Shown: piece by piece, positions 1 through 10,163 of the stretch
Layout: each line of letters starts with the position of its first letter
How positions within the stretch are numbered: the stretch's first letter is position 1
Source: Brevundimonas sp.
Lineage (GTDB): Bacteria; Pseudomonadota; Alphaproteobacteria; Caulobacterales; Caulobacteraceae
Reading direction: 5' to 3'
DNA length: 64,000 nucleotides
NCBI RefSeq assembly: GCF_029946145.1
Contig: NZ_JAQSDY010000012.1
Location: forward strand, 114,806-178,805
Made by a program: the position numbers and the translations under genes
Notes under the pieces: model-generated
What the model saw: the letters and a program-made list of their open reading frames with translations, nothing else
What the model was told of the DNA's origin: nothing
Databases searched by the model: none

Positions 1-3000
1 CTGCAGACCGCGGGCGCAAACGCCGCCGCGACGGTCGGCACGGTCAACCTGGGCGGCGGCACGGATACGCTGCAGCTGCGTGGCGCGGGCGATGACAGCG
101 GCGCGAACGGCGCAGCGGGCTCGCTGGATCTGGGCGGCTCCACCATCAACACGGCCGAGGTGCTGACCAAGCTGGACAACGGCACCTGGACCCTGACGGG
201 CGCGGCCGCGGTTCCGGGCATGACGATCAACGCCGGCATGGGCGGGTCCGCCGGCCTGCTGATCTTCAGCGGCACGGGCCTCACCGGGGCGATCAACGTC
301 AACGGCGCCACGGTTCGCGCAACCACTACGACGGCGTTCGGAACCGGCACGCTGCACATGATCGATCCGACGATCCAGTTCGCGGCGACCGGAACCTACG
401 CCAACGACATCTCGCTGGAGGTCGTGAACGGCCAGCAGGCCATCGATCCCACCTGGCTGCGCAACATCAGCGGCGGGACGATCACCCTTTCGGGTCGGAT
501 CTACGAAACCGGCGGAGTCGGCGGGGCCAACCAGTACGTCACCTTTGACGGCGGCACGACCATTCTGACCAACACCGGCAACATCTGGGGCGGGGTCACC
601 GCCATCAACGCGGGCACGACCCTGCAGGGGGCGACCAACACCATTTCCGGCGGCTCGATCGCCAACGCTGGCGCGCTTGTGTTCAACCAGAACGTCGATG
701 GAACCTTCGTCGGCGATATCTCCGGCGCGGGCACGCTGCAGATCAATGCGCCCTCGCAGGCCGTCACGCTGAGCGGTGTCAACACCTTCAGCGGCGCGAC
801 GACGATCACCGCTGGCACGCTCATCGCCAGCGGCGGGTCGGCCGTCGGCGACCTGAGCGCCGTGACGATCGCCAGCGGCGCGACCCTTCAGCTGGCGAAC
901 AGCGAGACGATCGGCGGCCTGACCGGCGCCGGCACGGCGCGGGTGCTCGGCAACACGCTGACCCTCGGCGGCAACGACGCCTCCACCACCTTCTCGGGAT
1001 CGATCACCGATCAGACGCCCGTCGCCTATGTCGGCAGCTGGAACGTCGCCGCCGGCCCGAACTGGTCCATCAATCCACCGACCTACACTGGCCAGGAAGC
1101 CGCGGCCCTGCTGTTCGGCGGCGCTGCCGGCGATTATCGCATCTCGACGGCCGGCGCGAGCACCTCGACCATCACTGACACGGCCTGGTACAACCGGTAC
1201 GGCGGCAACCCGGCGAACTTCACCGAGCTGGCGGTCGACGCCCGCATCGACACCGGCGGCGCCGGGTACAACAACCAGGGTGACAGCTCCGCCTATGTGG
1301 GCGATCACACCGGCACGCCCACCTTCAACTACGCCTTCAGCGGCGGCGTCGCCCTCGGTGGCGGCTTGACCAAGACCGGCACGGGCACGCTGACGCTGTC
1401 CGGAACCAACAACTACACCGGCCTGACCTCGATCACCGGCGGCACGCTGGTGGTGCAGAACGGCGCGGCGATCTCGAATCTCAGCACCGTCGACGTGCTG
1501 AGCCCCGGGGCCTTCTCGGTTGCAAATACGGAGACGATCGCCAGTCTGACGGGGACCGGCGCCACGACGATCGCGAGCGGCCAGACGCTGACGCTGGCAA
1601 GCGGCGCCGGAACCTACACCGGGAACATCACCGGCGGCTCGCTGGTTCTCGCCTCGGGGTCCTGGACCTACGGCGGCGTGCGAAGCGGCGGCGACGCCAC
1701 CGGCGTCGTCCTGACCGGCTCCAACACCACCCTGAACGTCGCCACGACCGCCTCGGTCCAGAGCGGCCAGTTCAACGGCGTGCGCCTGAACGGGACCAAC
1801 ACGACGCTGACCAACCTGGGCCTGATCCAGAACGCCGGTACGGGCGGCGACGGCGCCGTGGGCGCGGGCGTGTTCGTCATTGACGCGGCCGGCACTACGA
1901 CGACGATCAACAACGGCTCGGTCTCGGACACGGGCGCCGGCTCGACCATCCGGGGCTACAACGCGGGCATCCGGCACGACAACAGCGCGCTGGGCACGCT
2001 GGTGGTCAATAACTACGGCCGCGTCCTGGGCGACGTTTATAACGGCATCGAGAACACCAACGGCGGCCTGACCCTCAACAACTTCGCCGGCGGTGAGATC
2101 TACACCCTGGTCGGCAACGGCGTCTCGAGCGCCTCGGCCGGAGCTGTAACGGTGACGAACGCGGGCGTGATCGGCCGCGACATCGCCAATACGCAGACCG
2201 TGGGCGGCTATGGCGTCGTTACAAATGGCGCCCTGACGCTCGTGAACCAGGTCGGCGGCCTGATCACCGGAAGCCTGGGAGGCGTAAGCGCCGCCTCGAG
2301 CGCATCCATCACCAACGCGGGTTCGATCACGGGCGCGGGAGCGGGCTCCTACGGCGTATCGATGACGGCGGGCGGGTCGGTCACCAACCAGTCCGGCGGC
2401 TCGATCACGGGCGTCTCCGGCGGCATGCTGCTGTCCGGCGCCACCGCATTCGCTCTCAACCTGCAAGCCGGCTCGACCACCGGCCTCGTGCGCTCGACGG
2501 CCAGCGGAACGGTCACGACCACGGTCGCGGGATCGCTGACCGGAGCCTATGTGGCCACCGGGACCGGCGTCGATAACCTGACCCTCGCGGCGGCCGGCTC
2601 GATGACCAGCGCCAGCCTCGGCGCCGGCGCCGACAGCTTCACCTGGCAGGGCGGCAGCTTCAGCGGCCTGATCGACGCCGGAACCGGTACGGACAGCTTC
2701 ACCTCGAACCTCAGCGGCGGTGTCGCCTCGGTCAACCTGTCCAACCTGACCAACTTCGAGACCTTCGCCAGCCAGTCGGGCACCCTGACCCTGACCGGAA
2801 CCGGCGCCTTCTCGGGCGGTTCTTCGGTCCAGGGCGGCACGCTGGTCGTCAACGGCGCATTGCAGTCCGCGGCCACGGTCGCCAGCGGCGCGACCCTGCG
2901 CGGCGGCGGAACGATCACCGGCGCGGTCAGCATCGCCAACGGCGGCGCCCTGACCGGCGTCCAGGGCACGACCCTGACCATGGGTTCGCTGGGCCTGCTG

Positions 3001-6000
3001 TCCGGCTCGACCATCAATGCGACCTTCAGCGGCGCGGCCGGGCCTGCCCTGTTCTCGGTCACCGGCGACCTGACGCTGGACGGCACGGTCAACGTCGCCA
3101 GCACCGGAGCCTACGGCTTCGGCGTCTATGGTCTGATGACCTATGGCGGCGCCCTCACTGACAATGGCCTTGTGATCGGGACCATCCCCGGCGGAGCCCA
3201 GCGCGTGCTGGTCCAGACCTCGGTCGCGGGCCAGGTCAACATCGTCCACGCCCCCACGGAACTGCTGTTCTGGGACGGCGGCGCCGCCGGTCAGCACGAC
3301 AACGGCGCCGTCAACGGCGGGTCCGGAATCTGGACGGCCGCGGGCTCCGAATGGACCGATGCGAACGGCGCGTTCAACGGCGCCATGGAGCCGCAACCCG
3401 GCTTCGCCATCTTCCAGGGCGCCGGCGGCGTGGTCACCGTCAACAACGGCGGGGGTGCGGTGTCCGTCACCGGCATGCAGTTCGCCGCCGACGGCTATCG
3501 CATCGACGGCGATGCGGTCACCCTTGCGAACGCCAGCACCACGATCCGCGTCGGCGACGGCACGGCCCCGAGCGCGGCCTGGACGGCCACCATCGCCTCG
3601 GCGCTGACCGGCTCCGGCGGACTGGTCAAGACCGACCTCGGCACGCTGATCCTGGCAGGCGAGAACACCTACACCGGCGGCACCACCATCAACGCCGGCA
3701 CGCTGCAGATCGGCGACGGCGCCGCGGCCGGCTCGATCGCCGGGTCCGTGGTCAACAATGCGGCGCTGGTCTTCGCTCGCAGCGACAACCACGACTTCGC
3801 CAACGCCGTCAGCGGTTCCGGCACGGTCGGCGTCAGCGGCGTGGTGACCCTCAGCGGGGCGATCACGGCGACGCCGGGCGTGACGATCATCGACGGCTCC
3901 TCGCTCACCGGCACGGGCGTCATCACGGCGTCGAACGCCGTCACCTTCGCCAACGGCGGCGCCTTCACCAACGCGGGCACGGTCAATGGCGCGGTGGTCA
4001 AGAACGGCGCGGCGACCGGCACGGTGACAAACGCCGGCGTGATCAACGGACTCGTCCAGAATGCCGGCTCCGGCCTGCTCACGATCAACAACCAGGCAGG
4101 CGGTTCGATCGCCGGCGCCGGCGCCGCGGCCGTGTTGTCGACGGCGTCGGGCGCCGTCTCGCTGAACAACGCGGGCGACATCTCTCACGCCTTCTCCGCT
4201 TTCGTCAGCAACAGTGCGCTCGACAGCGTGACCAACTCGGGTCGGATCGTCGCCGGTTCGATCACCGGCGGGGTCGTGACGGCGGGCGGCAATGACGCCA
4301 TCCGGCTGAACGTCGGCGGCAGCGTCACCAACCAGGCGGGCGGGCTCATCACGGGCACGCACGGTGTCGCCTCCTATGCGGGCCTGCTGACGCTCGACAA
4401 CCGGCTGGGCGCAACGATCACGGGCGTCGACTACGGCGTGCGCGGCTATGCGGCGGCCAACATCGTCAATGCCGGCGTGATCGGCGCCACGGACTACGCC
4501 GGCATCGCGCTGAGCGCGGGCGGAACGATCACCAACTCGGGCACGATCGGCGGCGGCTCCCAGGCGGGCGCCAACCAGGGCGTCACGATCGACGGGGCCG
4601 TGGCCACGTCCATCGTCAACCAGGCCGGCGGCGTCATCAACAACGGCGTCGCCAACTTCGGGTCGGGCCTGCTGAGCGTCGACATCCAGGCGGGGTCGAC
4701 CGTCAACGGCGGGGTCCTCAACTTCGGCGGCGGCAATGGGGTTCTGCGCGTCGCGGGCGCGCTGAACGGAACCTACGCCGGCAGCAGCGGCGCCGACACG
4801 GTCACCCTGGTCAGCGGCGGCGTCGTCAGCGGCATCCTTCAGGGCAATGCCGGGGTCGACAGCTTCGAACTGGCCGGCGCGGGCGCGGGAACGGTCAACA
4901 TCGGCAACGTCCTCGGCTTCGAGAGCCGCAGCATGAACGGCGCCGGCGTCTGGACCCTGACGGGATCCGACAGCTCGACGACAGCCTGGGCGATCAACTC
5001 CGGCACGCTGGCCGTCAGTGGCGGCAGCGCGATCAATGACGCGGTTTCCGTGACCATCGCCGCTCCGGGCGCGCTTCAGCTGAACGCCAGCGAGCGGATC
5101 GGCGCCCTGAACGGCTCGGGCGCCGTCGCGCTGGGATCCAGCACGCTCACCGTGGGCGGCGCGGGCGCCAGCCACTACGCCGGCGTCATCGGCGGCTCGG
5201 GCGGCGTAACGGTTACGGGCGGCGGCGTACTCACGCTCAGCGGCGCGAACACCTACACCGGCGCCACGACGGCCTCGGGCGCAACGCTGCGCCTCGGCGC
5301 CTCCAACGTGCTCGCTGACGCGACCAATCTGACGGCCAGCTTCGCCGGCGTCATCGACATGGGAACGTTCAGCGACACCGTCGCGACCGCCACCTTCTTC
5401 ACGGGCACGCGGCTGGATGGTTCCGGAACCCTGAGCGCCGGCAGTTACACCAGCCACGGCGCGATCCTCAACGCCAACCTCGGTGGGGGAACGCTCCAGG
5501 CCGTGGGGGGGACCACGACGCTGAACGGAACGGCCGGCGGGAGTCTGGTCGTCGTCAACGGCGGCGCCCTGTCGCTCGGCGCCTCGAATCGCCTGGCTGA
5601 TACGGCCACGGTGACCGTGGCCTCGGGTTACAACCTGAACCTCAACGCCTTCAACGACACCATTGGAGTCCTGGCGCTGAACGGTTCGCTGAACGGAACC
5701 GGCGCCCTGACGGCTTCCCAGTACAGCCTGAACGGAGGCGTGGTGAACGCCAACCTCGGCGCCGGCAACCTCGACAGCCAGGGTCTCTCGACCCTGAACG
5801 GAACGTCCGGCGCCGCCACGGCGACCGTCACCGCCGGCACGCTGACCCTCGGCGCGAACAACCGGCTGTCCGATGCGGCGCTCGTGGGCGTCAGCACGGG
5901 GGCGACGTTGAACCTGCAGAGCTTCAGCGACACTATCACGACCCTCAACCTGAACGGCACGCTGGCCGGGACAGGAACGCTGACGGCGGCCCAGTACCAG

Positions 6001-8895
6001 CTGAACGCGGCCACGGTGAACGCCAACCTCGGCGCCGGCAATCTGTTCAACACCGGCGGCGTCTCGACGTTGAACGGAACCAGCGCCGCCGCCAATGTGG
6101 CGGTGCAGGCCGGAACCCTGAGCCTCGGCGCTTCCAACCGCCTGGCGGCTAACGCCACGGTGTCGGTGGCCTCGGGCTCGACCCTGAACCTGAACGCCTT
6201 CGACGACACGGTCGGCCTGGCGCTGCTGAGCGGCACGCTGAACGGCACGGGCACGCTGACGGCGGGCGAGTACGGCCTCAACGGCGCGACCATCAACGCC
6301 AACCTCGGCGCGGGCAATCTGTTCAACACCGGCGGCGTCTCGACGCTGAACGGGACGAGCGGTTCGGCCAATGTGATCGTGCAGGCCGGGACGCTGAGCC
6401 TCGGCGCCTCTGACCGCCTGGCGGCTAACGCCACGGTGTCGGTGGCCTCGGGCTCGACCCTGAACCTGAACGCCTTCGACGACACGGTCGGCCTGGCGCT
6501 GCTGAGCGGCACGCTGAACGGCACGGGCACGCTGACGGCGGGCGAGTACGGCCTCAACGGCGCGACCATCAACGCCAACCTCGGCGCGGGCAATCTGTTC
6601 AACACCGGTGGCGTCTCGACCCTGACCGGGACGAGCGGCGCCGCAAACGTGGTGGTGCAGGCCGGGACCCTGACGCTGGGGGCATCCGACCGCCTGGCTG
6701 ACACGGCCTCGGTTTCCGTTGCTTCGGGTTCGACCCTGAACCTGGGCGCTTTCAACGACACGGTTGGTCTGGCGGTCCTGAACGGCGCGCTGGCGGGAAC
6801 GGGGACGCTGACGGCGGCCCAGTACCAGCTGAACGCGGCGACGGTGAACGCCAACCTCGGCGCGGGCGCCCTGTTCAACCTGGGCGGGGTCTCGACCCTG
6901 ACCGGAACGGCGGCGGCCAGCCAGGTGTCGATCGACGCCGGCACGCTGCGGCTGGGTGCTTCCGAGCGTCTGTCCGATGCGGCGTCGGTATGGACGGCGA
7001 CGGGCGCGACCTTCGACGTCAACGGCTTCAACGAGCGCATCGGCGCCCTGTTCGGGACCGGCGACGTCAACGTCGGTGCGGGCCGCCTGACCTTCGGCGG
7101 CGTCGAGTCCGGCTTCGGCGGACATCTGTCGGGCGCCGGCTCGCTGGTTCACACCGGCGGTCTGTTCACCCTGATGGGTGATCACACCATCGCCTCGATC
7201 AGCAATACCGGCGGCGAGCTGCGCTTCCTGGGCACGACCACCGGAGGCCTGTCGGCCTCGGGCGGCAGCCTGACCGGCGCGGGCACGATCGGCGGAGCCC
7301 TGACGGCCTCCAACGGCGCGGTCCTGTCGCCCGGCCTGGCCGGGGTGCAGAATGGCGTCGGCGGCTTCGTCGCCGGAGGCCTGACGCTGAACGGCGGGAC
7401 CCTGGCCATCGATGTGCTGGGCAAGTCGGGCGGCAATCTGATCGACCAACTGCGCATCAACGGCGCGGCGACCCTGACCGGCGGTCTGCTGGCCCCGACC
7501 TTCCAGGGCTCGGCGGCGACGGACTTCGACTTCTCGACCCGCTACCTCTTCCTGCAGGCCAACAACCTGGTGGGGACCTTCGCCAACGGCGGGACCTTCA
7601 CCGCGGCCGCGCAGGAAGGCCTGTTCTGGCGGGTCCGCTACGACCTCGCTCCGAACGCCGCGGTGCTGGAACTGCGCGAGCTGACCAACTTCGATCCGGG
7701 CGCGACCGGAACCGGGAACCAGCGTTCGGTCGGCCAGGCCCTGTCGGGTGGCCAGCTGGCGGCGTCGGACGACTGGGCCGCCATCCTGAGCCTGATCGCC
7801 GGCCTCAGCGACGCTGAACGCGCCGCGGCCTTCGACAGCATCAGCGGCGAGCCGCTGGCGGATGTCACAGCCTCCATGTTCAGCGCCAACGACAGCTTCC
7901 TGACCGCGGTGCGGGACGGCGGACTGAACGGCCGGGATGATGGCGGCGAGGCATTGAACTTCGTCGACCGGCTGAGCTTCGCGGGCGGGCGCGAGAACAG
8001 CGCCGACCGTCTGGGCGACGTCCTGGGGGCCTTCGATCCGTCGGCTTCGACGGGGCGCGGCGCGGGCGGCTGGGTCTCGGCCTACGCCGGCGACCAGACG
8101 CTGGAGGGCAAGCCGGGTCAGGCCACGGTCGAGAGCAGCCTGAACGGCTTCGCCGGCGGCTATGGCGTCCGCAACGGGTCCATGAGCGTGGGCGCGGCCG
8201 GCGGGGTCACCCGTCTGGAAGGCGACGTCGCGGCGCGTCAGGGCCACTACGAAAGCGACCTGTCGCACGCGGCGGGCTATGCCGCCTTCGACGATGGAGT
8301 CTGGGCGGCCGACCTGACGGCCTCCTTCTACGGCGGCGACCTGGACACCCGTCGCGGCATCACGGTCGGCGCTTTCAACGGCCAGGCCATCGGCAACACC
8401 CACGTCGAAGGCCAGGCGCTTTCGGCCAGCGTGGCGCGCCGCTTCCAGGTGACGGACAACACCATGATCGCCGTGGGCGCCATCGGCACGGCGTCCAACG
8501 CTTCGGTCGACGGCTACACCGAAACCGGCGCCGGCGGCCTGTCGCTGGTGGCCTCTGGGATGGAGCGGGACTGGCAGTCGCTGCAGCTCAGCGCCCGCGG
8601 ATCGCAGGACTATCGCGTCAACGGCCAAGGCTACCGGATCTATGCCGGGGCAGGCGTCATGGCCACGGCGGGCGACCGTCAGGCGACCGGCGACATGCGC
8701 TTCTCCGGCGCGCCCGCGGGCTTCGGGACCTTCACCGTCGAGGGCGCCGAAACCCCGCCGCTGGCCGGGATCGTCGACTTCGGTCTGGAAGTCGGCGCCG
8801 GCGAGGGCGTCACCGTCTCCGCCGGATACCGCGGCCTGTTCAGCGAACGCCTGCAGGACAACCAGGTCGGCGTGAAGCTCAAGGTCAGCTGGTAA
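1..8895 (+). CDS. Giant autotransporter (type V secreted), 5' end outside window
   Basis: The frame is open from base 1, so only the last 2964 residues are seen and the true start lies upstream. Almost all of it is a Gly/Thr/Asn/Ser-rich beta-helical passenger. Autotransporter-associated strand repeats of the form GGL-KTG-GTLTLSG-NTYTG occur near bases 1360, 3615 and 5215. Tandem 92-residue units fill about 5570-6900. The last 280 residues form an autotransporter beta-barrel (from about base 8060, GGWVSAYAGDQ) ending in an aromatic residue (KLKVSW), as expected for insertion into the outer membrane. It probably acts in adhesion or biofilm, which is inferred from the family only. No neighbour shares an operon with it, and a hairpin terminator follows. 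The fold is certain; the ligand is unknown. Confidence 0.93.
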   Translation: MQTAGANAAATVGTVNLGGGTDTLQLRGAGDDSGANGAAGSLDLGGSTINTAEVLTKLDNGTWTLTGAAAVPGMTINAGMGGSAGLLIFSGTGLTGAINVNGATVRATTTTAFGTGTLHMIDPTIQFAATGTYANDISLEVVNGQQAIDPTWLRNISGGTITLSGRIYETGGVGGANQYVTFDGGTTILTNTGNIWGGVTAINAGTTLQGATNTISGGSIANAGALVFNQNVDGTFVGDISGAGTLQINAPSQAVTLSGVNTFSGATTITAGTLIASGGSAVGDLSAVTIASGATLQLANSETIGGLTGAGTARVLGNTLTLGGNDASTTFSGSITDQTPVAYVGSWNVAAGPNWSINPPTYTGQEAAALLFGGAAGDYRISTAGASTSTITDTAWYNRYGGNPANFTELAVDARIDTGGAGYNNQGDSSAYVGDHTGTPTFNYAFSGGVALGGGLTKTGTGTLTLSGTNNYTGLTSITGGTLVVQNGAAISNLSTVDVLSPGAFSVANTETIASLTGTGATTIASGQTLTLASGAGTYTGNITGGSLVLASGSWTYGGVRSGGDATGVVLTGSNTTLNVATTASVQSGQFNGVRLNGTNTTLTNLGLIQNAGTGGDGAVGAGVFVIDAAGTTTTINNGSVSDTGAGSTIRGYNAGIRHDNSALGTLVVNNYGRVLGDVYNGIENTNGGLTLNNFAGGEIYTLVGNGVSSASAGAVTVTNAGVIGRDIANTQTVGGYGVVTNGALTLVNQVGGLITGSLGGVSAASSASITNAGSITGAGAGSYGVSMTAGGSVTNQSGGSITGVSGGMLLSGATAFALNLQAGSTTGLVRSTASGTVTTTVAGSLTGAYVATGTGVDNLTLAAAGSMTSASLGAGADSFTWQGGSFSGLIDAGTGTDSFTSNLSGGVASVNLSNLTNFETFASQSGTLTLTGTGAFSGGSSVQGGTLVVNGALQSAATVASGATLRGGGTITGAVSIANGGALTGVQGTTLTMGSLGLLSGSTINATFSGAAGPALFSVTGDLTLDGTVNVASTGAYGFGVYGLMTYGGALTDNGLVIGTIPGGAQRVLVQTSVAGQVNIVHAPTELLFWDGGAAGQHDNGAVNGGSGIWTAAGSEWTDANGAFNGAMEPQPGFAIFQGAGGVVTVNNGGGAVSVTGMQFAADGYRIDGDAVTLANASTTIRVGDGTAPSAAWTATIASALTGSGGLVKTDLGTLILAGENTYTGGTTINAGTLQIGDGAAAGSIAGSVVNNAALVFARSDNHDFANAVSGSGTVGVSGVVTLSGAITATPGVTIIDGSSLTGTGVITASNAVTFANGGAFTNAGTVNGAVVKNGAATGTVTNAGVINGLVQNAGSGLLTINNQAGGSIAGAGAAAVLSTASGAVSLNNAGDISHAFSAFVSNSALDSVTNSGRIVAGSITGGVVTAGGNDAIRLNVGGSVTNQAGGLITGTHGVASYAGLLTLDNRLGATITGVDYGVRGYAAANIVNAGVIGATDYAGIALSAGGTITNSGTIGGGSQAGANQGVTIDGAVATSIVNQAGGVINNGVANFGSGLLSVDIQAGSTVNGGVLNFGGGNGVLRVAGALNGTYAGSSGADTVTLVSGGVVSGILQGNAGVDSFELAGAGAGTVNIGNVLGFESRSMNGAGVWTLTGSDSSTTAWAINSGTLAVSGGSAINDAVSVTIAAPGALQLNASERIGALNGSGAVALGSSTLTVGGAGASHYAGVIGGSGGVTVTGGGVLTLSGANTYTGATTASGATLRLGASNVLADATNLTASFAGVIDMGTFSDTVATATFFTGTRLDGSGTLSAGSYTSHGAILNANLGGGTLQAVGGTTTLNGTAGGSLVVVNGGALSLGASNRLADTATVTVASGYNLNLNAFNDTIGVLALNGSLNGTGALTASQYSLNGGVVNANLGAGNLDSQGLSTLNGTSGAATATVTAGTLTLGANNRLSDAALVGVSTGATLNLQSFSDTITTLNLNGTLAGTGTLTAAQYQLNAATVNANLGAGNLFNTGGVSTLNGTSAAANVAVQAGTLSLGASNRLAANATVSVASGSTLNLNAFDDTVGLALLSGTLNGTGTLTAGEYGLNGATINANLGAGNLFNTGGVSTLNGTSGSANVIVQAGTLSLGASDRLAANATVSVASGSTLNLNAFDDTVGLALLSGTLNGTGTLTAGEYGLNGATINANLGAGNLFNTGGVSTLTGTSGAANVVVQAGTLTLGASDRLADTASVSVASGSTLNLGAFNDTVGLAVLNGALAGTGTLTAAQYQLNAATVNANLGAGALFNLGGVSTLTGTAAASQVSIDAGTLRLGASERLSDAASVWTATGATFDVNGFNERIGALFGTGDVNVGAGRLTFGGVESGFGGHLSGAGSLVHTGGLFTLMGDHTIASISNTGGELRFLGTTTGGLSASGGSLTGAGTIGGALTASNGAVLSPGLAGVQNGVGGFVAGGLTLNGGTLAIDVLGKSGGNLIDQLRINGAATLTGGLLAPTFQGSAATDFDFSTRYLFLQANNLVGTFANGGTFTAAAQEGLFWRVRYDLAPNAAVLELRELTNFDPGATGTGNQRSVGQALSGGQLAASDDWAAILSLIAGLSDAERAAAFDSISGEPLADVTASMFSANDSFLTAVRDGGLNGRDDGGEALNFVDRLSFAGGRENSADRLGDVLGAFDPSASTGRGAGGWVSAYAGDQTLEGKPGQATVESSLNGFAGGYGVRNGSMSVGAAGGVTRLEGDVAARQGHYESDLSHAAGYAAFDDGVWAADLTASFYGGDLDTRRGITVGAFNGQAIGNTHVEGQALSASVARRFQVTDNTMIAVGAIGTASNASVDGYTETGAGGLSLVASGMERDWQSLQLSARGSQDYRVNGQGYRIYAGAGVMATAGDRQATGDMRFSGAPAGFGTFTVEGAETPPLAGIVDFGLEVGAGEGVTVSAGYRGLFSERLQDNQVGVKLKVSW
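6137..6608 (+). repeat. Near-identical 276-bp tandem repeat in the autotransporter passenger
   Basis: Bases 6137-6332 recur without a mismatch at 6413-6608, an offset of 276 bp or 92 codons. More diverged copies of the same unit extend on both sides (about 5570-6900). Each carries the pattern LxLGASxRLxxxAxVSVASGS followed by NANLGAG and GGVSTL. The perfect identity, including third codon positions, points to recent duplication or gene conversion. Confidence 0.9.
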
Positions 8896-8907
8896 GCATC
8901 AGTGCGA

Positions 8908-8933
8908 GGTCCCCGTCCGCAAGGGCGGGGGCC
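8908..8933 (+). terminator. Hairpin terminator after the autotransporter
   Basis: An 11-bp stem (8908-8918 with 8923-8933, two G-T pairs) closes a GCAA tetraloop 12 bp after the stop codon. The following bases are only mildly T-rich. Confidence 0.6.
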
Positions 8934-9018
8934 GTCGTCTGTTCCTGGCGAAACCTTGTGCGCTGTCCCGCGACAGGCGATGGATTGAGTCCATGCCGAA
9001 CGCCGCGGGGAAAGGCTG

Positions 9019-9924
9019 ATGTCAGACCGGAGTCCCCTGCTGGCCGGAGTCGAACTGGGCGGGACCAAATGCGTCTGCCTGCTGGCCTCGGGGCCGGACG
9101 ACATCCGCGAGGAAGTCCGGATCGGGACGACCACGCCGGAAGAGACCCTCGCCGCCATCCAGGCCGTGCTGGCGCGCTGGCATGAGCGGGAGGCGTTCGC
9201 CGCCATCGGCGTCGCCAGTTTCGGCCCGCTGGAGCTCGATCCCGACGCCCCCCGTTACGGCTGTATCGTCAACACCTCCAAGGCCGGGTGGAGCGGCGCC
9301 GACGTCCTGACGCCGCTGCGCGGGTTCGGGGCGCCGATCGGGTTCGACACAGACGTCAACGGCGCCGCCCTGGCCGAGGGGCGGTGGGGCGGCGCGCGAG
9401 GCCTGGACAGCTACGCCTACATCACCGTCGGGACGGGCATTGGCGTGGGATCGGTGGTCCAAGGCCGCACCGTCCGGGGGCTTGGCCATTCCGAGGCGGG
9501 GCATCTGCGCGTCCCGCGTCTGGCCGGCGAGACCTGGGCGGGAGTCTGCCCGTTCCACGGAGACTGCGTGGAGGGGCTGGCCTCCGGCCCGGCGATCCAT
9601 GCGAAGGCGGGCGGGCCGGGCGATCGGCTGCAGCCTTCCAGTCCGGTGTGGGACGAAGTGGTCCATGCACTGGCGGCCTTGCTGCACAATCTGGTGCTGA
9701 CGACGGCGCCGCAGCGAATTCTCATAGGCGGCGGGGTGGTCGGCGGGCAGCCTTTCCTGTTGCCGCGGCTGAGAGCGGCGCTGATCCAGAGTCTGAACGG
9801 TTACGCCGCGGCGCCTGAAATCGTCGGAAGGATCGAGGACTTCGTCGTCGCTCCGGCGCTGGGCGATCGCGCCGGCCCTCTGGGCGCCATCGCCCTTGCG
9901 GAAGACGCTCTCTCCCGCGGTTGA
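9019..9924 (+). CDS. ROK-family fructokinase
   Basis: A 301-residue cytoplasmic sugar kinase, probably fructose to fructose 6-phosphate. It has the ROK phosphate-binding start (GVELGGTK, residues 9-16), the second glycine-rich loop (TVGTGIGVG, about 135-143) and the zinc/ROK signature GVCPFHGDCVEGLASGP (about 175-191) typical of fructokinases. Length matches the family. The ATG is preceded by a GGGGAAAGG ribosome site. It stands alone after a terminator. The substrate is inferred from the signature; mannose or glucose cannot be excluded. Confidence 0.88.
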   Translation: MSDRSPLLAGVELGGTKCVCLLASGPDDIREEVRIGTTTPEETLAAIQAVLARWHEREAFAAIGVASFGPLELDPDAPRYGCIVNTSKAGWSGADVLTPLRGFGAPIGFDTDVNGAALAEGRWGGARGLDSYAYITVGTGIGVGSVVQGRTVRGLGHSEAGHLRVPRLAGETWAGVCPFHGDCVEGLASGPAIHAKAGGPGDRLQPSSPVWDEVVHALAALLHNLVLTTAPQRILIGGGVVGGQPFLLPRLRAALIQSLNGYAAAPEIVGRIEDFVVAPALGDRAGPLGAIALAEDALSRG

Positions 9925-9941
9925 GCCCCGGGGGGCAGTGG

Positions 9942-10094
9942 CTAAACGCCCCGTGTGCCGTCCATGAAGCGCTCGTACCGGTCCTGCCGGACGGAGGCCC
10001 CATCGCGGTCGAGCTTGATGACCACCCAGGCGCTGGCGACCGCCAGGAGGGCCGCGCCGACCAGTACCGGCCAGATTTCACGAACAGCACGCAT
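9942..10094 (-). CDS. Small single-pass membrane protein (50 aa)
   Basis: A short minus-strand frame starts MRAVREIWPVLVGAALL and has one hydrophobic span (about residues 8-25) followed by a charged, Arg/Asp-rich tail. Third codon positions are mostly G/C like the neighbours. It lies 69 bp beyond the stop of the DUF2891 gene on the same strand and could be the last gene of that run. No clear ribosome site is seen, so it may be translated at a low level or be chance. Function unknown. Confidence 0.45.
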   Translation of the reverse strand: MRAVREIWPVLVGAALLAVASAWVVIKLDRDGASVRQDRYERFMDGTRGV

Positions 10095-10163
10095 GCCCGG
10101 CAAACGGGCGCCGGCCGCCCCGGTTCCTGTGTGCGTTCGCGGACCTTCGTTCGGCGCCCGCGT

